Shown in pieces: positions 1-9,567 of a stretch of 64,000 nucleotides of DNA (positions are counted from its first letter, which is position 1; each line of letters starts with the position of its first letter). The notes under the pieces were generated by a model, which did no database searches, was not told where the DNA came from, and saw nothing but the letters and a program-made list of their open reading frames with translations. The position numbers and the translations under genes are program-made. The DNA comes from Modestobacter versicolor (GTDB lineage Bacteria > Actinomycetota > Actinomycetes > Mycobacteriales > Geodermatophilaceae): contig NZ_JACIBU010000001.1 in NCBI RefSeq assembly GCF_014195485.1, positions 1,612,001 to 1,676,000 of the forward strand, read 5' to 3'.

Positions 1-864
1 GAGCTCGAGCTGCTGCCCGAGATCGGCCGGCTGCTGCAGGCCCGGGCCCGCGACCGCGGCGCCATCGAGCTGGGCACGCCATCCCAGGAGGTGGAGCCCG
101 GACCGGACGGCGGCTGGACGATCGCCTTCCGCGGGCAGTCGGACGTCGAGGGCTGGAACGCGCAGATCTCGCTGCTCACCGGCCGGTGCGCCGCCCGGCT
201 GATGCTGGACGGCGGGGTCGGGGTGCTGCGCACGCTGCCGCCGGCCGACCCGAGGGCGGTCGCCACGCTCCGCCGGCTCGCCCCCGGGCTTGGCGTCGAC
301 TGGCCCGACGGCGCGGGGCCCGGCGACGTCATCGCCGACCTGGACCCCGCCCGGCCGCGCGACGCCGCGTTCCTGGACGCCGCCGCCGCGCTGCTCCGCG
401 GCGCGGCCTACACCGCGTTCGACGGCCCGCCGCCGGCCCAGCCCGGGCACGGCGGCGTCGGCGCGCCCTACGCGCACGTCACCGCACCGCTGCGCCGGCT
501 GGTCGACCGGTTCGGCACCGAGGTCTGCCTGGCGCTGGCCGCCGGCGAGCAGCCCTCCGCCGAGCTGCGCGCCGCACTGCCGGAGCTGCCCGCGCTGATG
601 GCCACCTCCGACCGGCGCACGCACGAGGTGGAACGCGCCGTCATCGACCTGGTCGAGGCAACGGTCCTGGCCGGCCGGGTCGGCGAGGTGTTCGACGCCG
701 TGGTGCTCGATGCGGAGGAAAAGCGGTCGACCGTGGTGCTCAGCGAGCTGGCGGTCCAGGCCCGCTGCGACGGCCGGCTCACCCCGGGCGAGCAGGTCGA
801 GGTCCGGCTGACGACGGCGGACCCGGCCACCCGCACGGTGCGGTTCGCGCCCGCCGCGGACTGA
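1..864 (+). CDS. RNB-domain (RNase II/R family) ribonuclease, 5' truncated by the window edge
   Basis: The frame is open from base 1 and encodes the last 287 residues, so the start lies outside the window. The segment YAHVTAPLRRLVDRF near residue 158 is the conserved 3' end of the RNB catalytic core that threads RNA in RNase II/R enzymes. The aspartate-rich active site would lie upstream. After the core there is only a short beta-rich tail, as in the small actinobacterial RNB proteins. The expected role is processive 3'-5' exoribonuclease activity in RNA turnover. The family is clear, but the exact orthologue cannot be set from a fragment. Confidence 0.85.
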   Translation, partial: ELELLPEIGRLLQARARDRGAIELGTPSQEVEPGPDGGWTIAFRGQSDVEGWNAQISLLTGRCAARLMLDGGVGVLRTLPPADPRAVATLRRLAPGLGVDWPDGAGPGDVIADLDPARPRDAAFLDAAAALLRGAAYTAFDGPPPAQPGHGGVGAPYAHVTAPLRRLVDRFGTEVCLALAAGEQPSAELRAALPELPALMATSDRRTHEVERAVIDLVEATVLAGRVGEVFDAVVLDAEEKRSTVVLSELAVQARCDGRLTPGEQVEVRLTTADPATRTVRFAPAAD

Positions 865-1083
865 ACTGCAGAGCCCCTTGCAGGAGGGGGGAGCGCCGTC
901 AGACGTCGCCAGCGGCGGCAGGACCGCACCTGATCGAACCAGCTCGTTGTGGCGGCATCGTCCACGAGCCGCAATGACACGCTGCGCGCCGAGCGCCTCC
1001 CATGCCCGGGACACACCTGAGTGATCACCAGCGGCTCCCCGCCATTCACCACGGTGGGCTCGTGGCCGGCGAAGGGTTGCTCG

Positions 1084-1707
1084 TCAGAACTGGCTTTCGT
1101 ACTCCGGGCAGTAAGCACCTACAGCGGATACAGCGAGAACGACTAGTTCGTCCGACGTCAACCCGCTGCCGCCAGCGGCTGCGCCGACGGCGGCGATGTC
1201 GGCGCCAGTGTCGAGGAGATCGCATATGGCGTGACCGGCTTCGATCAGCTGAGCGTCAGGGACGCTCGAGAAATTAGGGTGTACTGAGATCGTCGAGAGG
1301 AACGAGTCGTCGGCGTTCGTTGCATCCGACGGAGTCCCTGGAGCAAGGGGTTTCGTCGGCACCGGGGCATAGGAGCCGGTTGCTGGCGGCGGGGTGTAGG
1401 CCGACGGCCGCGCATGGCCAGCGGACGGCGTAGGACGTTCGAGGAATGGATTGGACGTAGGGGCGGCGTCCATTGAAACGCCATCCTTTTCCTCGCCATT
1501 GGTCGCCACGATCACAGCCATGCCGACGCAGGTGAAGATCAAGAGTGCCGCGATGCCGACGACTGCTCGCCACCTGCTAGCAGTGCGCGCTTGCCGCGCG
1601 ATCAGGTTGGCGTTGTCGCCATCAACACCGCCTGGTCGAGCGGGCTCCACGCCCTCATCGTCCGACGGTTCAGTCTCCGATATCGACACGGCGTGGACCG
1701 TATCCAT
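1084..1707 (-). CDS. Membrane-anchored or secreted DUF732 protein
   Basis: This 207-residue protein has an acidic N-terminus, one transmembrane helix around residues 50-70, a Pro/Ser/Thr-rich linker and a C-terminal domain of about 70 residues. The C-terminal domain has the DUF732 pattern: a phenylalanine-leucine start, two cysteines (in AICDLL and AYCPEY) and a small-residue-rich helix. DUF732 proteins are extracytoplasmic and of unknown function, best known from mycobacteria. The start chosen is the ATG at 1707 because upstream codons add an unconserved stretch. The gene is convergent with the ribonuclease gene and is less GC-rich than its neighbours, which hints at separate acquisition. 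Confidence 0.7.
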   Translation of the reverse strand: MDTVHAVSISETEPSDDEGVEPARPGGVDGDNANLIARQARTASRWRAVVGIAALLIFTCVGMAVIVATNGEEKDGVSMDAAPTSNPFLERPTPSAGHARPSAYTPPPATGSYAPVPTKPLAPGTPSDATNADDSFLSTISVHPNFSSVPDAQLIEAGHAICDLLDTGADIAAVGAAAGGSGLTSDELVVLAVSAVGAYCPEYESQF

Positions 1708-1916
1708 CAATGACGACGACCACAGGCCTGTGACACGCCAATCACACCTTGGAGGCATCCGCGGAACTCGCCCGTTTGACGTGGCGTGCAGGACCGACGC
1801 ACCTGCCGCATGGACCACTGCCCCGCGTCTATGTGAGCCCCTGCCTCAGGACCGCGTGGACGTCAGGTCCACCAACGCGTGAGCCGCCGCCTGCCAGCCG
1901 CGACGATGATGGCCCC

Positions 1917-2393
1917 GTGGCCATCGACTCCTCGCACACCTACCCCGCCGCGCCCGACGCCGTCCTCGCCCTGCTCACCGACGAGGCCTTCCTCCGCGAG
2001 CGGGCCACCGCGCTCGGCGCGCAGGCGCAGGAGGTGACCGTCGACGGCCGCAGCACCTCCGTCCGGTTCGCCGCCCCCACCGCCGGCATCCCGCCGGTCT
2101 TCGCGCGGTTCGTCGGCTCGTCGGTGTCGGTCGTCGAGCGCACGTCGTGGACTCCGGACGGCGACGGGTACCGCACCGCCCTGGACATCCGCGCCGAGGT
2201 GTTCGGGCGCACCGTCGAGGTCACCGGCGAGCGGCGGCTGACCGCAGCCGGCGCAGGCACCACCTCCACCGTCACCGGCGACGCGCGGGTCGACGCACCG
2301 CTGATCGGCCGCCAGGCCGAGGGCGCCGTCCGGGAGCTGGTCGGCGTGGTGCTGAAGCGGGAGGACGAGCTGCTCCGCCGGAAGCTGTCGTAG
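1917..2393 (+). CDS. DUF2505 family protein
   Basis: The 158-residue protein starts at a GTG. It has the DUF2505 layout: an initial HTYPAAPDAVLALLTDEAF segment, a central beta-rich region and a final helix near VGVVLKREDELLRRKL. The fold resembles START/SRPBCC ligand-binding domains, but no ligand is known. No signal peptide or membrane helix is seen, so it is probably cytoplasmic. A longer frame upstream lacks family similarity and is not used. It is followed after 20 bases by another small gene on the same strand. Confidence 0.75.
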   Translation: MAIDSSHTYPAAPDAVLALLTDEAFLRERATALGAQAQEVTVDGRSTSVRFAAPTAGIPPVFARFVGSSVSVVERTSWTPDGDGYRTALDIRAEVFGRTVEVTGERRLTAAGAGTTSTVTGDARVDAPLIGRQAEGAVRELVGVVLKREDELLRRKLS

Positions 2394-2413
2394 CCACCAG
2401 GCAGGATCGGCCC

Positions 2414-2794
2414 GTGGTCGCCTTCTTCCTGCCCCGAGCCAGCGACGACGAGCAGGCGGAGCGGCTCTACGACGCCCTGGCCGAGTTCGCCGGCTGCGAG
2501 CCCGCTCCCCCGGGGCAGCGGGTCCGGTCGATCGTCTTCACCCAGGACGGCGCACGGTGGACGGCTGCTGTCGGCGAGGCGCTCGCCGGTGTCCGCACGA
2601 CGCAGCAGCTGCGCCGCGGCGAGCTGATCGAGCGCACCGAGCACCTGTCGTCGCCGTCCCGGGTGCTCGCGGTCTACCCGGGCTCGCCCTACGTCGTGGT
2701 CACCGACGCCCAGCCGATCACCGGCACCCCGTCGGAGTGGGCCAACCCGTTCACCGCCCAGCCGGACGAGGTCACGCTCTTCGACAAGGTCTAG
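2414..2794 (+). CDS. Conserved-looking small protein of unknown function
   Basis: A 126-residue protein starts at a GTG 20 bases after the DUF2505 gene, so the two are probably co-transcribed. It begins with a hydrophobic beta strand (VVAFFLPRA), followed by alternating helices and strands. No catalytic motif, signal peptide or membrane segment is visible. The stop overlaps the stop of the convergent DUF5313 gene by four bases. Codon usage has the strong third-position GC bias of real genes in this region. I do not recognise the family. Confidence 0.6.
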   Translation: MVAFFLPRASDDEQAERLYDALAEFAGCEPAPPGQRVRSIVFTQDGARWTAAVGEALAGVRTTQQLRRGELIERTEHLSSPSRVLAVYPGSPYVVVTDAQPITGTPSEWANPFTAQPDEVTLFDKV

Positions 2795-3240
2795 CGGCCC
2801 TGGCGCTCCCGGTAGCGGGCTGCCCGCTTGGCCGCCGCCGCCTGCAGCTTCGCCGTCCGCTCGGCGCTGCGCGAGCGCTGCGCCTCCTCGCGCACCGCCT
2901 GGGCGGTGCCGGCCGGGTACCCGGCCTTCTTCACCCGGTTCTCGGTGGTCTCGCTCATGTAGGCGATGGAGAAGATCAGCCCGAGCAGCAGGCCGCCGAG
3001 CGCCGTCATGCCGCGGATCCAGAACGGGCCGGGGACGAACAGCAGCACCAGCGCGACCGGCACGGCCATCTGCACCACGGCCCGCAGCACGTGCCGGGCA
3101 CCCCAGTTGTCGGCTGTCGTGTCGCGCAGCACCCAGGTGCGGTGCCGCTCGGGCAGGCCGCCGCCCATCGCGTACCAGAGCCACCGGAGGACACCGGGAC
3201 GCTGCAGCAGCTCGGCCGGCGGCTGGTCGGCGGACGACAT
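2791..3240 (-). CDS. DUF5313 family two-helix membrane protein
   Basis: The 149-residue protein has the DUF5313 signature: RPGVLRWLWYAMGGGLPER near the N-terminus, then the WVLRDTT region and two adjacent hydrophobic helices at about residues 58-72 and 76-95. A basic C-terminal tail rich in Ala, Arg and Glu follows. These proteins are widespread in actinobacteria and have no known function. Both termini probably face the cytoplasm. The gene is convergent with the preceding small gene, with a four-base overlap of stops. Confidence 0.8.
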   Translation of the reverse strand: MSSADQPPAELLQRPGVLRWLWYAMGGGLPERHRTWVLRDTTADNWGARHVLRAVVQMAVPVALVLLFVPGPFWIRGMTALGGLLLGLIFSIAYMSETTENRVKKAGYPAGTAQAVREEAQRSRSAERTAKLQAAAAKRAARYRERQGR

Positions 3241-3372
3241 GTCTCCTTGTCTACCCCATCTCCCAGCGACTCAGCGTGAAAGCTCGATCACCCAGGGGGT
3301 GGATCGCGGCAGTACCGGATCTGACGCGTACGGAGCGGTTGACGGCCGAACCACACCGACGTAAGCAGTGTC

Positions 3373-3891
3373 ATGGCCGCGCTCGTCGTGGACGACGTCG
3401 TCCCCTTCGCCGACTGGCCCGCTGCTGCCCGTGCCGCGCTGGCGTTCCTGCACCGCACCGTCGGGCTCGACGTCTGGCTGGTCACGCGGCTGGAGCAGCC
3501 TCGCCAGGTGGTGCTCTACGCCCATCCTGAGGAGGTGCTGCCGCCGGGCACCTGGATCTCCTGGGACCGTAGTTTCTGCCACTCCATGGTCAGCGGCGTC
3601 GGGCCCCGGGTCGCCACCGTCGCCGCCGCGACCCCGGCCTACCGCGACCTGGAGACCGGGCTCCCCCAACGGGTCGCCGCCTACATGGGTGTCCCGCTCG
3701 TGACTGCGGACGGGGTGCTCTTCGGCACCCTCTGCGGCCTGTCCGTCCGCGCCCAGCCGCGCGCGTTGTCCCGGCACCTGCCGCTGGTCGAGATGACGGC
3801 CAGGATGCTCAGCACCCTGCTGTCCGAGGAGGAGGCGGCTCAGCGGGCGGCGAGCAGCTCCGCCGAGCCGATGCGCGACCGGCCGACGTAG
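3373..3891 (+). CDS. GAF domain protein
   Basis: This 172-residue single-domain protein has a GAF pattern: a helix (LAFLHRTVGLDVWLVTRLE), the GTWISWDRSFCHSMV core, and YMGVPLVTADGVLFGTLCG near residue 110, which is typical of the ligand-binding pocket wall. GAF domains bind cyclic nucleotides, haem or small molecules, and this ligand cannot be read from sequence. No output domain is attached, so it may act through a partner. Its last 52 bases overlap the 3' end of the convergent K+ channel gene. Confidence 0.75.
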   Translation: MAALVVDDVVPFADWPAAARAALAFLHRTVGLDVWLVTRLEQPRQVVLYAHPEEVLPPGTWISWDRSFCHSMVSGVGPRVATVAAATPAYRDLETGLPQRVAAYMGVPLVTADGVLFGTLCGLSVRAQPRALSRHLPLVEMTARMLSTLLSEEEAAQRAASSSAEPMRDRPT

Positions 3892-4871
3892 TACAGCGTC
3901 GTCCCCTCCGGGACCGGGGTGTCCCACGGCGGGTTGACGCGCAGCCCGTCGGGACCGCGGAGCGCGAGCACCGTCGCGCAGAAGGTGCGCCCGAGGTGCA
4001 CCTGGCAGTCGCCGAAGGTGGTGAAGCCGTGTCCGGCCGGCAGCTGGAGGGAGTAGGTGTTCCCGTGCCCACCCGCGCTCATCAGGTCGGTGTAGACCTC
4101 GGTCAGACCGGGGTCGGCGGCCTCCTCGGTGATCAACGAGGGCATGTGCCACTGCACGCAGGCGATCCGCGGGTTGACGTAGCGCAGGTTCTCCCGGCGG
4201 CCGAGGTCGCGCAGCGCCGCGACCATGTGCACGCCGGGGTTGGCGTGGTCGACCGCCACGGCCATCGCCAGCGTCTCGTTGTCGTCGCGCCCGTCGAGGA
4301 CGACCGTACGGGCGCGGCCCACCGAAGCCCGGGTCATCACGTCGACGTTGGTCAGGTCGCCCCGGACGAAGGAGACCGCCGGGTTCTCCGGCACCGGGTT
4401 CTGCGGCACCTCGTCCCAGGCGCACAGGGCGATCCGGGTGCCCGGCTCGACGGCCAGCTCGGCCAGCAGCCGCTCGGTCCGGCCGGGCGCGTACCCCAGC
4501 ACGACGACGTGATCGGCCAGCTCCAGTGCGACCACTCCTCTCAGGCGCTTCCCGCGGACCGACTGCAGGTAGTCGGCCAGCCGCGAGAACAGCAGGGTCA
4601 GCGTGACGATCCCGCCGACGATGACGTAGGTGCCGACCACGTGCCCGGCGGTCGAGACAGGGAAGAAGTCGCCGTAGCCGACCGTCGCGGCGGTGACGAC
4701 GAAGTACCACCAGTAGTTGCCCGGCGCGGCGATCTCGCTGCCGGCCGGCTCGACCAGCGCCATCGCCAGCCAGCTGGTCAGGAAGACCAGCACGATGACG
4801 GCGAGCGGCAGCCGCCAGCCGTGCAGCCGGGTGCCCAGCAGGCGGGTGAGCCGGGACAAGAAGAAGAACAC
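3840..4871 (-). CDS. Two-TM potassium channel with cytoplasmic RCK/TrkA domains
   Basis: The 343-residue protein has a first transmembrane helix near residues 21-40, a pore loop with the K+ selectivity filter TVGYGD at residues 63-68, a second helix, then a Rossmann-like RCK (TrkA-N) domain starting at DHVVVLGYAPGRTE. A C-terminal ligand-binding-like region follows. There is no voltage sensor. The expected role is ligand-gated K+ flux across the inner membrane. The GTG at 4871 is preferred because AGGAG lies seven bases upstream; an in-frame start at 4922 lacks this. The 3' end overlaps the GAF gene by 52 bases in antisense. Confidence 0.9.
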   Translation of the reverse strand: MFFFLSRLTRLLGTRLHGWRLPLAVIVLVFLTSWLAMALVEPAGSEIAAPGNYWWYFVVTAATVGYGDFFPVSTAGHVVGTYVIVGGIVTLTLLFSRLADYLQSVRGKRLRGVVALELADHVVVLGYAPGRTERLLAELAVEPGTRIALCAWDEVPQNPVPENPAVSFVRGDLTNVDVMTRASVGRARTVVLDGRDDNETLAMAVAVDHANPGVHMVAALRDLGRRENLRYVNPRIACVQWHMPSLITEEAADPGLTEVYTDLMSAGGHGNTYSLQLPAGHGFTTFGDCQVHLGRTFCATVLALRGPDGLRVNPPWDTPVPEGTTLYYVGRSRIGSAELLAAR

Positions 4872-4993
4872 GGGTCTCCTGCCGGGACGGACGGGTGGCG
4901 AACCTACCGCCCGCCCGGCCACCGGGTCACCACGCCTGTGGACGGTCGCTCCACGGCGTGTGCCGCACGCACCCGACGCCTACGCTCCCGATC

Positions 4994-6154
<1,161 letters not shown>

Positions 6155-6180
6155 CCCGCCGGCTGGGGCAGGGTGAGCCC

Positions 6181-6303
6181 ATGACGGCACCGACGGACGA
6201 CGACCTGCCCGAGCCCCGCGACATCGCACTGGAGCAGGCCACCCCTGAGCAGGTCGAGGAGCTGGAGACCGCCAGCGACGAGGACGACGCACCACGCGGT
6301 TGA
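6181..6303 (+). CDS. Small acidic protein, 40 residues
   Basis: A short frame starts at an ATG 26 bases after the kinase stop. A GGGGCAGGG purine stretch lies upstream at moderate spacing. The product is very acidic, with Asp/Glu clusters at both ends and a short helix (EQATPEQVEELE). No domain is recognisable. It may be co-transcribed with the kinase and could be a substrate or a modulator, but that is only inferred from position. A chance frame cannot be excluded. Confidence 0.45.
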   Translation: MTAPTDDDLPEPRDIALEQATPEQVEELETASDEDDAPRG

Positions 6304-6355
6304 CAGGCCGCGTCGCTCCGCCGGGTCGCCGATCACAGGTGCGACGATCCCGGCC

Positions 6356-7297
6356 GTGGTGAGCCTCCGCCCCTCGACAGACCGCGCCCGGCTCGGGACC
6401 CTGCGGACCGCCATCACCGACAGCGGTCTGGCCTGGCGACTGCTGACCGTGGCCCTGGCCGGCGCGATCGCACTGGTCCTGGCCGACGCCCACTGGCACT
6501 GGAGCCGGTCCGTGCCGGTGGTGGTGGCGGTGCTCACCGGCCTCCTGCAGCTCGCGCTCGTGGGCGCCGTCGTGGACGCCGCCATGAAGCACCGTGAACG
6601 CAAGCGGGTGGCCGAGGTCGGGCGGATCATGTTCCGTGCCCTGGCCCAGCTGGCGTTCGACGGGCAGCGGCGACTCGACGCACACCTCTGCGGCACGGCA
6701 CTGCACGAGCGCGGCATCCCGGACTGGGACGACGCCCGGACCGAGGAGGTCCGTCGGCACCTGAGCCAGGCGGGCCTCCCCGTCGTCCCGTCGCTCACCC
6801 CCGCCGAGCGGGAGCACCGGTTGCGCGTACTGCTGCCCCGGCACGCGTTCACCTGCGCGCTCTACCGGGAGGTCTCGGCCCACAAGCGTCGGCTGCACGA
6901 CACGGTCGGGCAGTGGGGCACGCTGCTCCTGGCCACCGATGCCTCCGCCGGGGACCTGCACCACATGCAGCGGCTCGCCGACGCCTACGGGCAGCTGCAC
7001 CAGGACCTGTACCACGGTGCTGCCACGGTCCTGGCCGAGCACGAGTGGCGAGCACAGCAGCAGTGGGTGACGGAGGTGGTCGATGCGGCCGCCACCTACC
7101 TGTCCGTCGCCGAGCAGGCCCGCCGCTTCTACCACTCGCTGGCCGAGGAGCAGCGCCGACTGCGGGACGCCGACCTGGACGACGCTGTTGCCGTCACCGC
7201 GCAGCCGCCCGTCTACCTGGCGCACGCACGAGCCGCGGCGGAGCCCTCGGCCGGGGCGTTACCGCAGCGCCCGAGCCACGCGGTTGAGCCGCGGTGA
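6356..7297 (+). CDS. Membrane protein of unknown function with a long cytoplasmic helical domain
   Basis: The 313-residue product has two close hydrophobic helices at about residues 25-43 and 51-72, joined by a short loop with several His and Trp residues. About 230 mostly helical, charged residues follow, probably cytoplasmic. No enzyme motif is seen. The start may be either of two adjacent GTG codons at 6356 and 6359. I do not recognise the family. It stands alone between the kinase pair and the DinB-like gene. Confidence 0.65.
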   Translation: MVSLRPSTDRARLGTLRTAITDSGLAWRLLTVALAGAIALVLADAHWHWSRSVPVVVAVLTGLLQLALVGAVVDAAMKHRERKRVAEVGRIMFRALAQLAFDGQRRLDAHLCGTALHERGIPDWDDARTEEVRRHLSQAGLPVVPSLTPAEREHRLRVLLPRHAFTCALYREVSAHKRRLHDTVGQWGTLLLATDASAGDLHHMQRLADAYGQLHQDLYHGAATVLAEHEWRAQQQWVTEVVDAAATYLSVAEQARRFYHSLAEEQRRLRDADLDDAVAVTAQPPVYLAHARAAAEPSAGALPQRPSHAVEPR

Positions 7298-7317
7298 TCA
7301 TGGGGTAGGCGGACGGC

Positions 7318-7827
7318 ATGGAGAGCCGTGACGTGCTGCTGAGAGCGTTCGACGACATCGAGACCGCCGTCCGGGGAGCCCTCGACGGCATCGACCCAGG
7401 CCTGCTGACCGAGCGCCTCGACCCGGAGGCCAACACCATCGCCTGGCTGGTCTGGCACCTCACCCGGGTGCAGGACGACCACGTCGCCGAGGTCGCCGGC
7501 ACCGAGCAGGCCTACACCGCCAACGGCTGGGCCGACCGCTTCGCCCTCCCCTTCAGCCCGGGCGCGATCGGCTACGGCTTCAGCAGCGAGGACGTCGGCA
7601 GGACGGAGATCACCGACCCGCAGCTGCTCCTCGGCTACCACTCCGACGTGCACGCGCGGACCGCAGACTTCGTCCGCACCCTGGAGCCCGCCGACCTCGA
7701 CCGGGTCGTCGACGAGCGCTGGGACCCGCCGGTCACCCTCGGCGTCCGGCTGGTCAGCGTCATCGGCGACGACCTGCAGCACGCTGGGCAGGCAGCCCTG
7801 CTGCGGGGGTTCCTGGAGCGGCGCTGA
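7318..7827 (+). CDS. DinB/DUF664-family protein (mycothiol-dependent transferase-like)
   Basis: The 169-residue protein has the four-helix DinB layout with the three metal-binding histidines expected for the family: LVWHLTRVQDDH near residue 43, GYHSDVH near residue 106 and LQHAGQAALLRG near the end. In actinobacteria such proteins (MST superfamily) use mycothiol for thiol transfer or detoxification. The exact substrate cannot be told. The ATG lies 20 bases after the preceding stop. Confidence 0.8.
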   Translation: MESRDVLLRAFDDIETAVRGALDGIDPGLLTERLDPEANTIAWLVWHLTRVQDDHVAEVAGTEQAYTANGWADRFALPFSPGAIGYGFSSEDVGRTEITDPQLLLGYHSDVHARTADFVRTLEPADLDRVVDERWDPPVTLGVRLVSVIGDDLQHAGQAALLRGFLERR

Positions 7828-7868
7828 GCACACGGCACCCGGTGCCACCCGGAGGTAGCTTCGGGCCG

Positions 7869-9089
7869 GTGAGCAACGGTGCTTCTGACTTCTACGCCCT
7901 GGACGACCTGCTGGAGCCCGACGAGGTCGAGGTCCGCGACCGCGTCCGCGACTTCTGCGCCCGCGAGGTCACCCCGGTCATCAACGACTACTGGGAGCGG
8001 GCCGAGTTCCCGTTCGAACTCGTGCCGAAGATCGCCGAGCTCGGGATCGCCGGCGGCACGGTGCAGGGCTACGGCTCGGCCGGGATGAGCGCCGTCGCCG
8101 CCGGTCTGGTCGCCGCCGAGTGGGCCCGCGCCGACGGCAGCCTCGGCACCTTCTACGGCGTGCACAGCTTCCTGGCCATGCAGTCGATCGCCCTGCTCGG
8201 CGACGAGGAGCAGCGCGAGCGCTGGCTGCCGGCGATGGCCCGGATGGAGACGATCGGCGCGTTCGGCCTCACCGAGCCCGAGCACGGCTCCGACGCCGTG
8301 GCGCTGTCGACCCAGGCCCGGCGGGACGGCGACGAGTACGTGCTCAACGGCCGGAAGAAGTGGATCGGCAACGGCACCATCGCCGACCTGGTGCTCATCT
8401 GGGCCCGCGGCGAGGACGGCAACGTCGGCGGCTACGTCGTCCCCAAGGGCTCCATCGGCTGGACGGCGACCCGGATGACCGGCAAGACGGCGCTGCGGGC
8501 GGTGTGGCAGGCCGAGATCACCCTGGCGGACGTCCGGGTGCCGGCGGAGAACAAGCTGGCCAACTGCCACAGCTTCAAAGACGTCTCGGTGGTGCTCGAC
8601 CGCACCCGGTACACCGTCGCCTGGCGGGCGCTGGGCATCGCCGAGGCCGCCTACGACCTGGCGCTGCAGCACACCCTGCAGCGCGAGCAGTTCGGCCAGC
8701 CGATCGCCGGCTACCAGCTGGTGCAGGACAAGCTGGCCCGGATGCTCGCCGAGATCACCAGCATGCGGCTGCTCAGCTGGCGGCTGTCGAAGCTGGCCGA
8801 CGAGGGCCGGATGACCGCGGCGATGGCCTCGATGGCGAAGATGAACAACTGCAAGAAAGCCCGCGCGATCGTGGCCGACGCCCGCGACCTGTTCGGCGGC
8901 GACGGCATCCTGCTCGAGCACCACATCGCCCGCCACCACGCCGACATCGAGGCGATCTACACCTTCGAGGGCACCGACCACGTGCAGGCGCTCATCGTCG
9001 GCCGGGACATCACCGGGCTGTCGGCGATCACCGGCCGCCGTCCCGCCCGCGCGCAGGAGAAGCCGGCGGACGCCCCGCAGTCGATCTGA
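7869..9089 (+). CDS. Acyl-CoA dehydrogenase, glutaryl-CoA dehydrogenase-like
   Basis: The 406-residue FAD enzyme shows the family landmarks: FGLTEPEHGSD, the KKWIGNG strand, QREQFGQPI and a C-terminal FEGTDHVQALIVGR. Glu367 sits at the catalytic-base position used by glutaryl-CoA dehydrogenases. The pattern RTRYTVAWRALGIAEAAYD also fits that subgroup rather than medium-chain enzymes. It would oxidise an acyl-CoA, perhaps glutaryl-CoA from lysine or tryptophan breakdown, passing electrons to ETF. The GTG at 7869 is preferred because GGAGGT lies 12 bases upstream; a GTG at 7842 would place that site inside the gene. Confidence 0.88.
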   Translation: MSNGASDFYALDDLLEPDEVEVRDRVRDFCAREVTPVINDYWERAEFPFELVPKIAELGIAGGTVQGYGSAGMSAVAAGLVAAEWARADGSLGTFYGVHSFLAMQSIALLGDEEQRERWLPAMARMETIGAFGLTEPEHGSDAVALSTQARRDGDEYVLNGRKKWIGNGTIADLVLIWARGEDGNVGGYVVPKGSIGWTATRMTGKTALRAVWQAEITLADVRVPAENKLANCHSFKDVSVVLDRTRYTVAWRALGIAEAAYDLALQHTLQREQFGQPIAGYQLVQDKLARMLAEITSMRLLSWRLSKLADEGRMTAAMASMAKMNNCKKARAIVADARDLFGGDGILLEHHIARHHADIEAIYTFEGTDHVQALIVGRDITGLSAITGRRPARAQEKPADAPQSI

Positions 9090-9106
9090 GGGCGCCCGGG
9101 GCCGAG

Positions 9107-9367
9107 TTACGAGCGGACCGCCGGGGTGTCGCGGGCGGCGCCGGTCTGCTGGCGGCACTCAGGGCACCCGGCGCGCCCGGCGCCGACCCGCTCCCAGAGC
9201 TGCGAACCCCAGACCTGCACGATCGCACCACAGACGGCCAGCTCGACCTCGCCGTCCAACTCGTCAGCAGGGCGGTGCGCCTCGACCGCGTGCCAGGAGG
9301 CTGCCTGCTCCTCGGGCGGCCCCCACCGTCGATCGGGCCGGGCGAAACCGACGGCATAGTCGCTCAC
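9107..9367 (-). CDS. Small protein with a C-x2-C pair, unknown function
   Basis: The product has 86 residues from the GTG at 9367; a TTG at 9400 would add 11. It contains His-rich and Cys elements (a single Cys in LAVCGAIV, then CPECR near the C-terminus), which could bind a metal. A Trp-rich strand lies between them. It is convergent with the acyl-CoA dehydrogenase gene. Strong third-position GC supports coding, but I do not recognise a characterised family. Confidence 0.6.
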   Translation of the reverse strand: MSDYAVGFARPDRRWGPPEEQAASWHAVEAHRPADELDGEVELAVCGAIVQVWGSQLWERVGAGRAGCPECRQQTGAARDTPAVRS

Positions 9368-9567
9368 GTCCGGGATGTGCCCCGCACCACATCGTCTCAA
9401 TCATCTTCCTGGCACCTGGACGACGGATCCGCTGCACCGGAGCCGGCTCGCTCACCTGGACTTGTCCACCGCATCAGCAGCCGACTGGCGCGATCTGCCA
9501 ACCCCTGTCGCAGACATTGGTGACCTGAACCACAGACTTTGCCCGAGCGACTGCCGATGGTGGTCAC

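Noticed and set aside
865-1083. Small gene between the ribonuclease and DUF732 genes
   Set aside because: Frames are short or overlap certain genes, with no start signal; the region is probably just the space between convergent genes.
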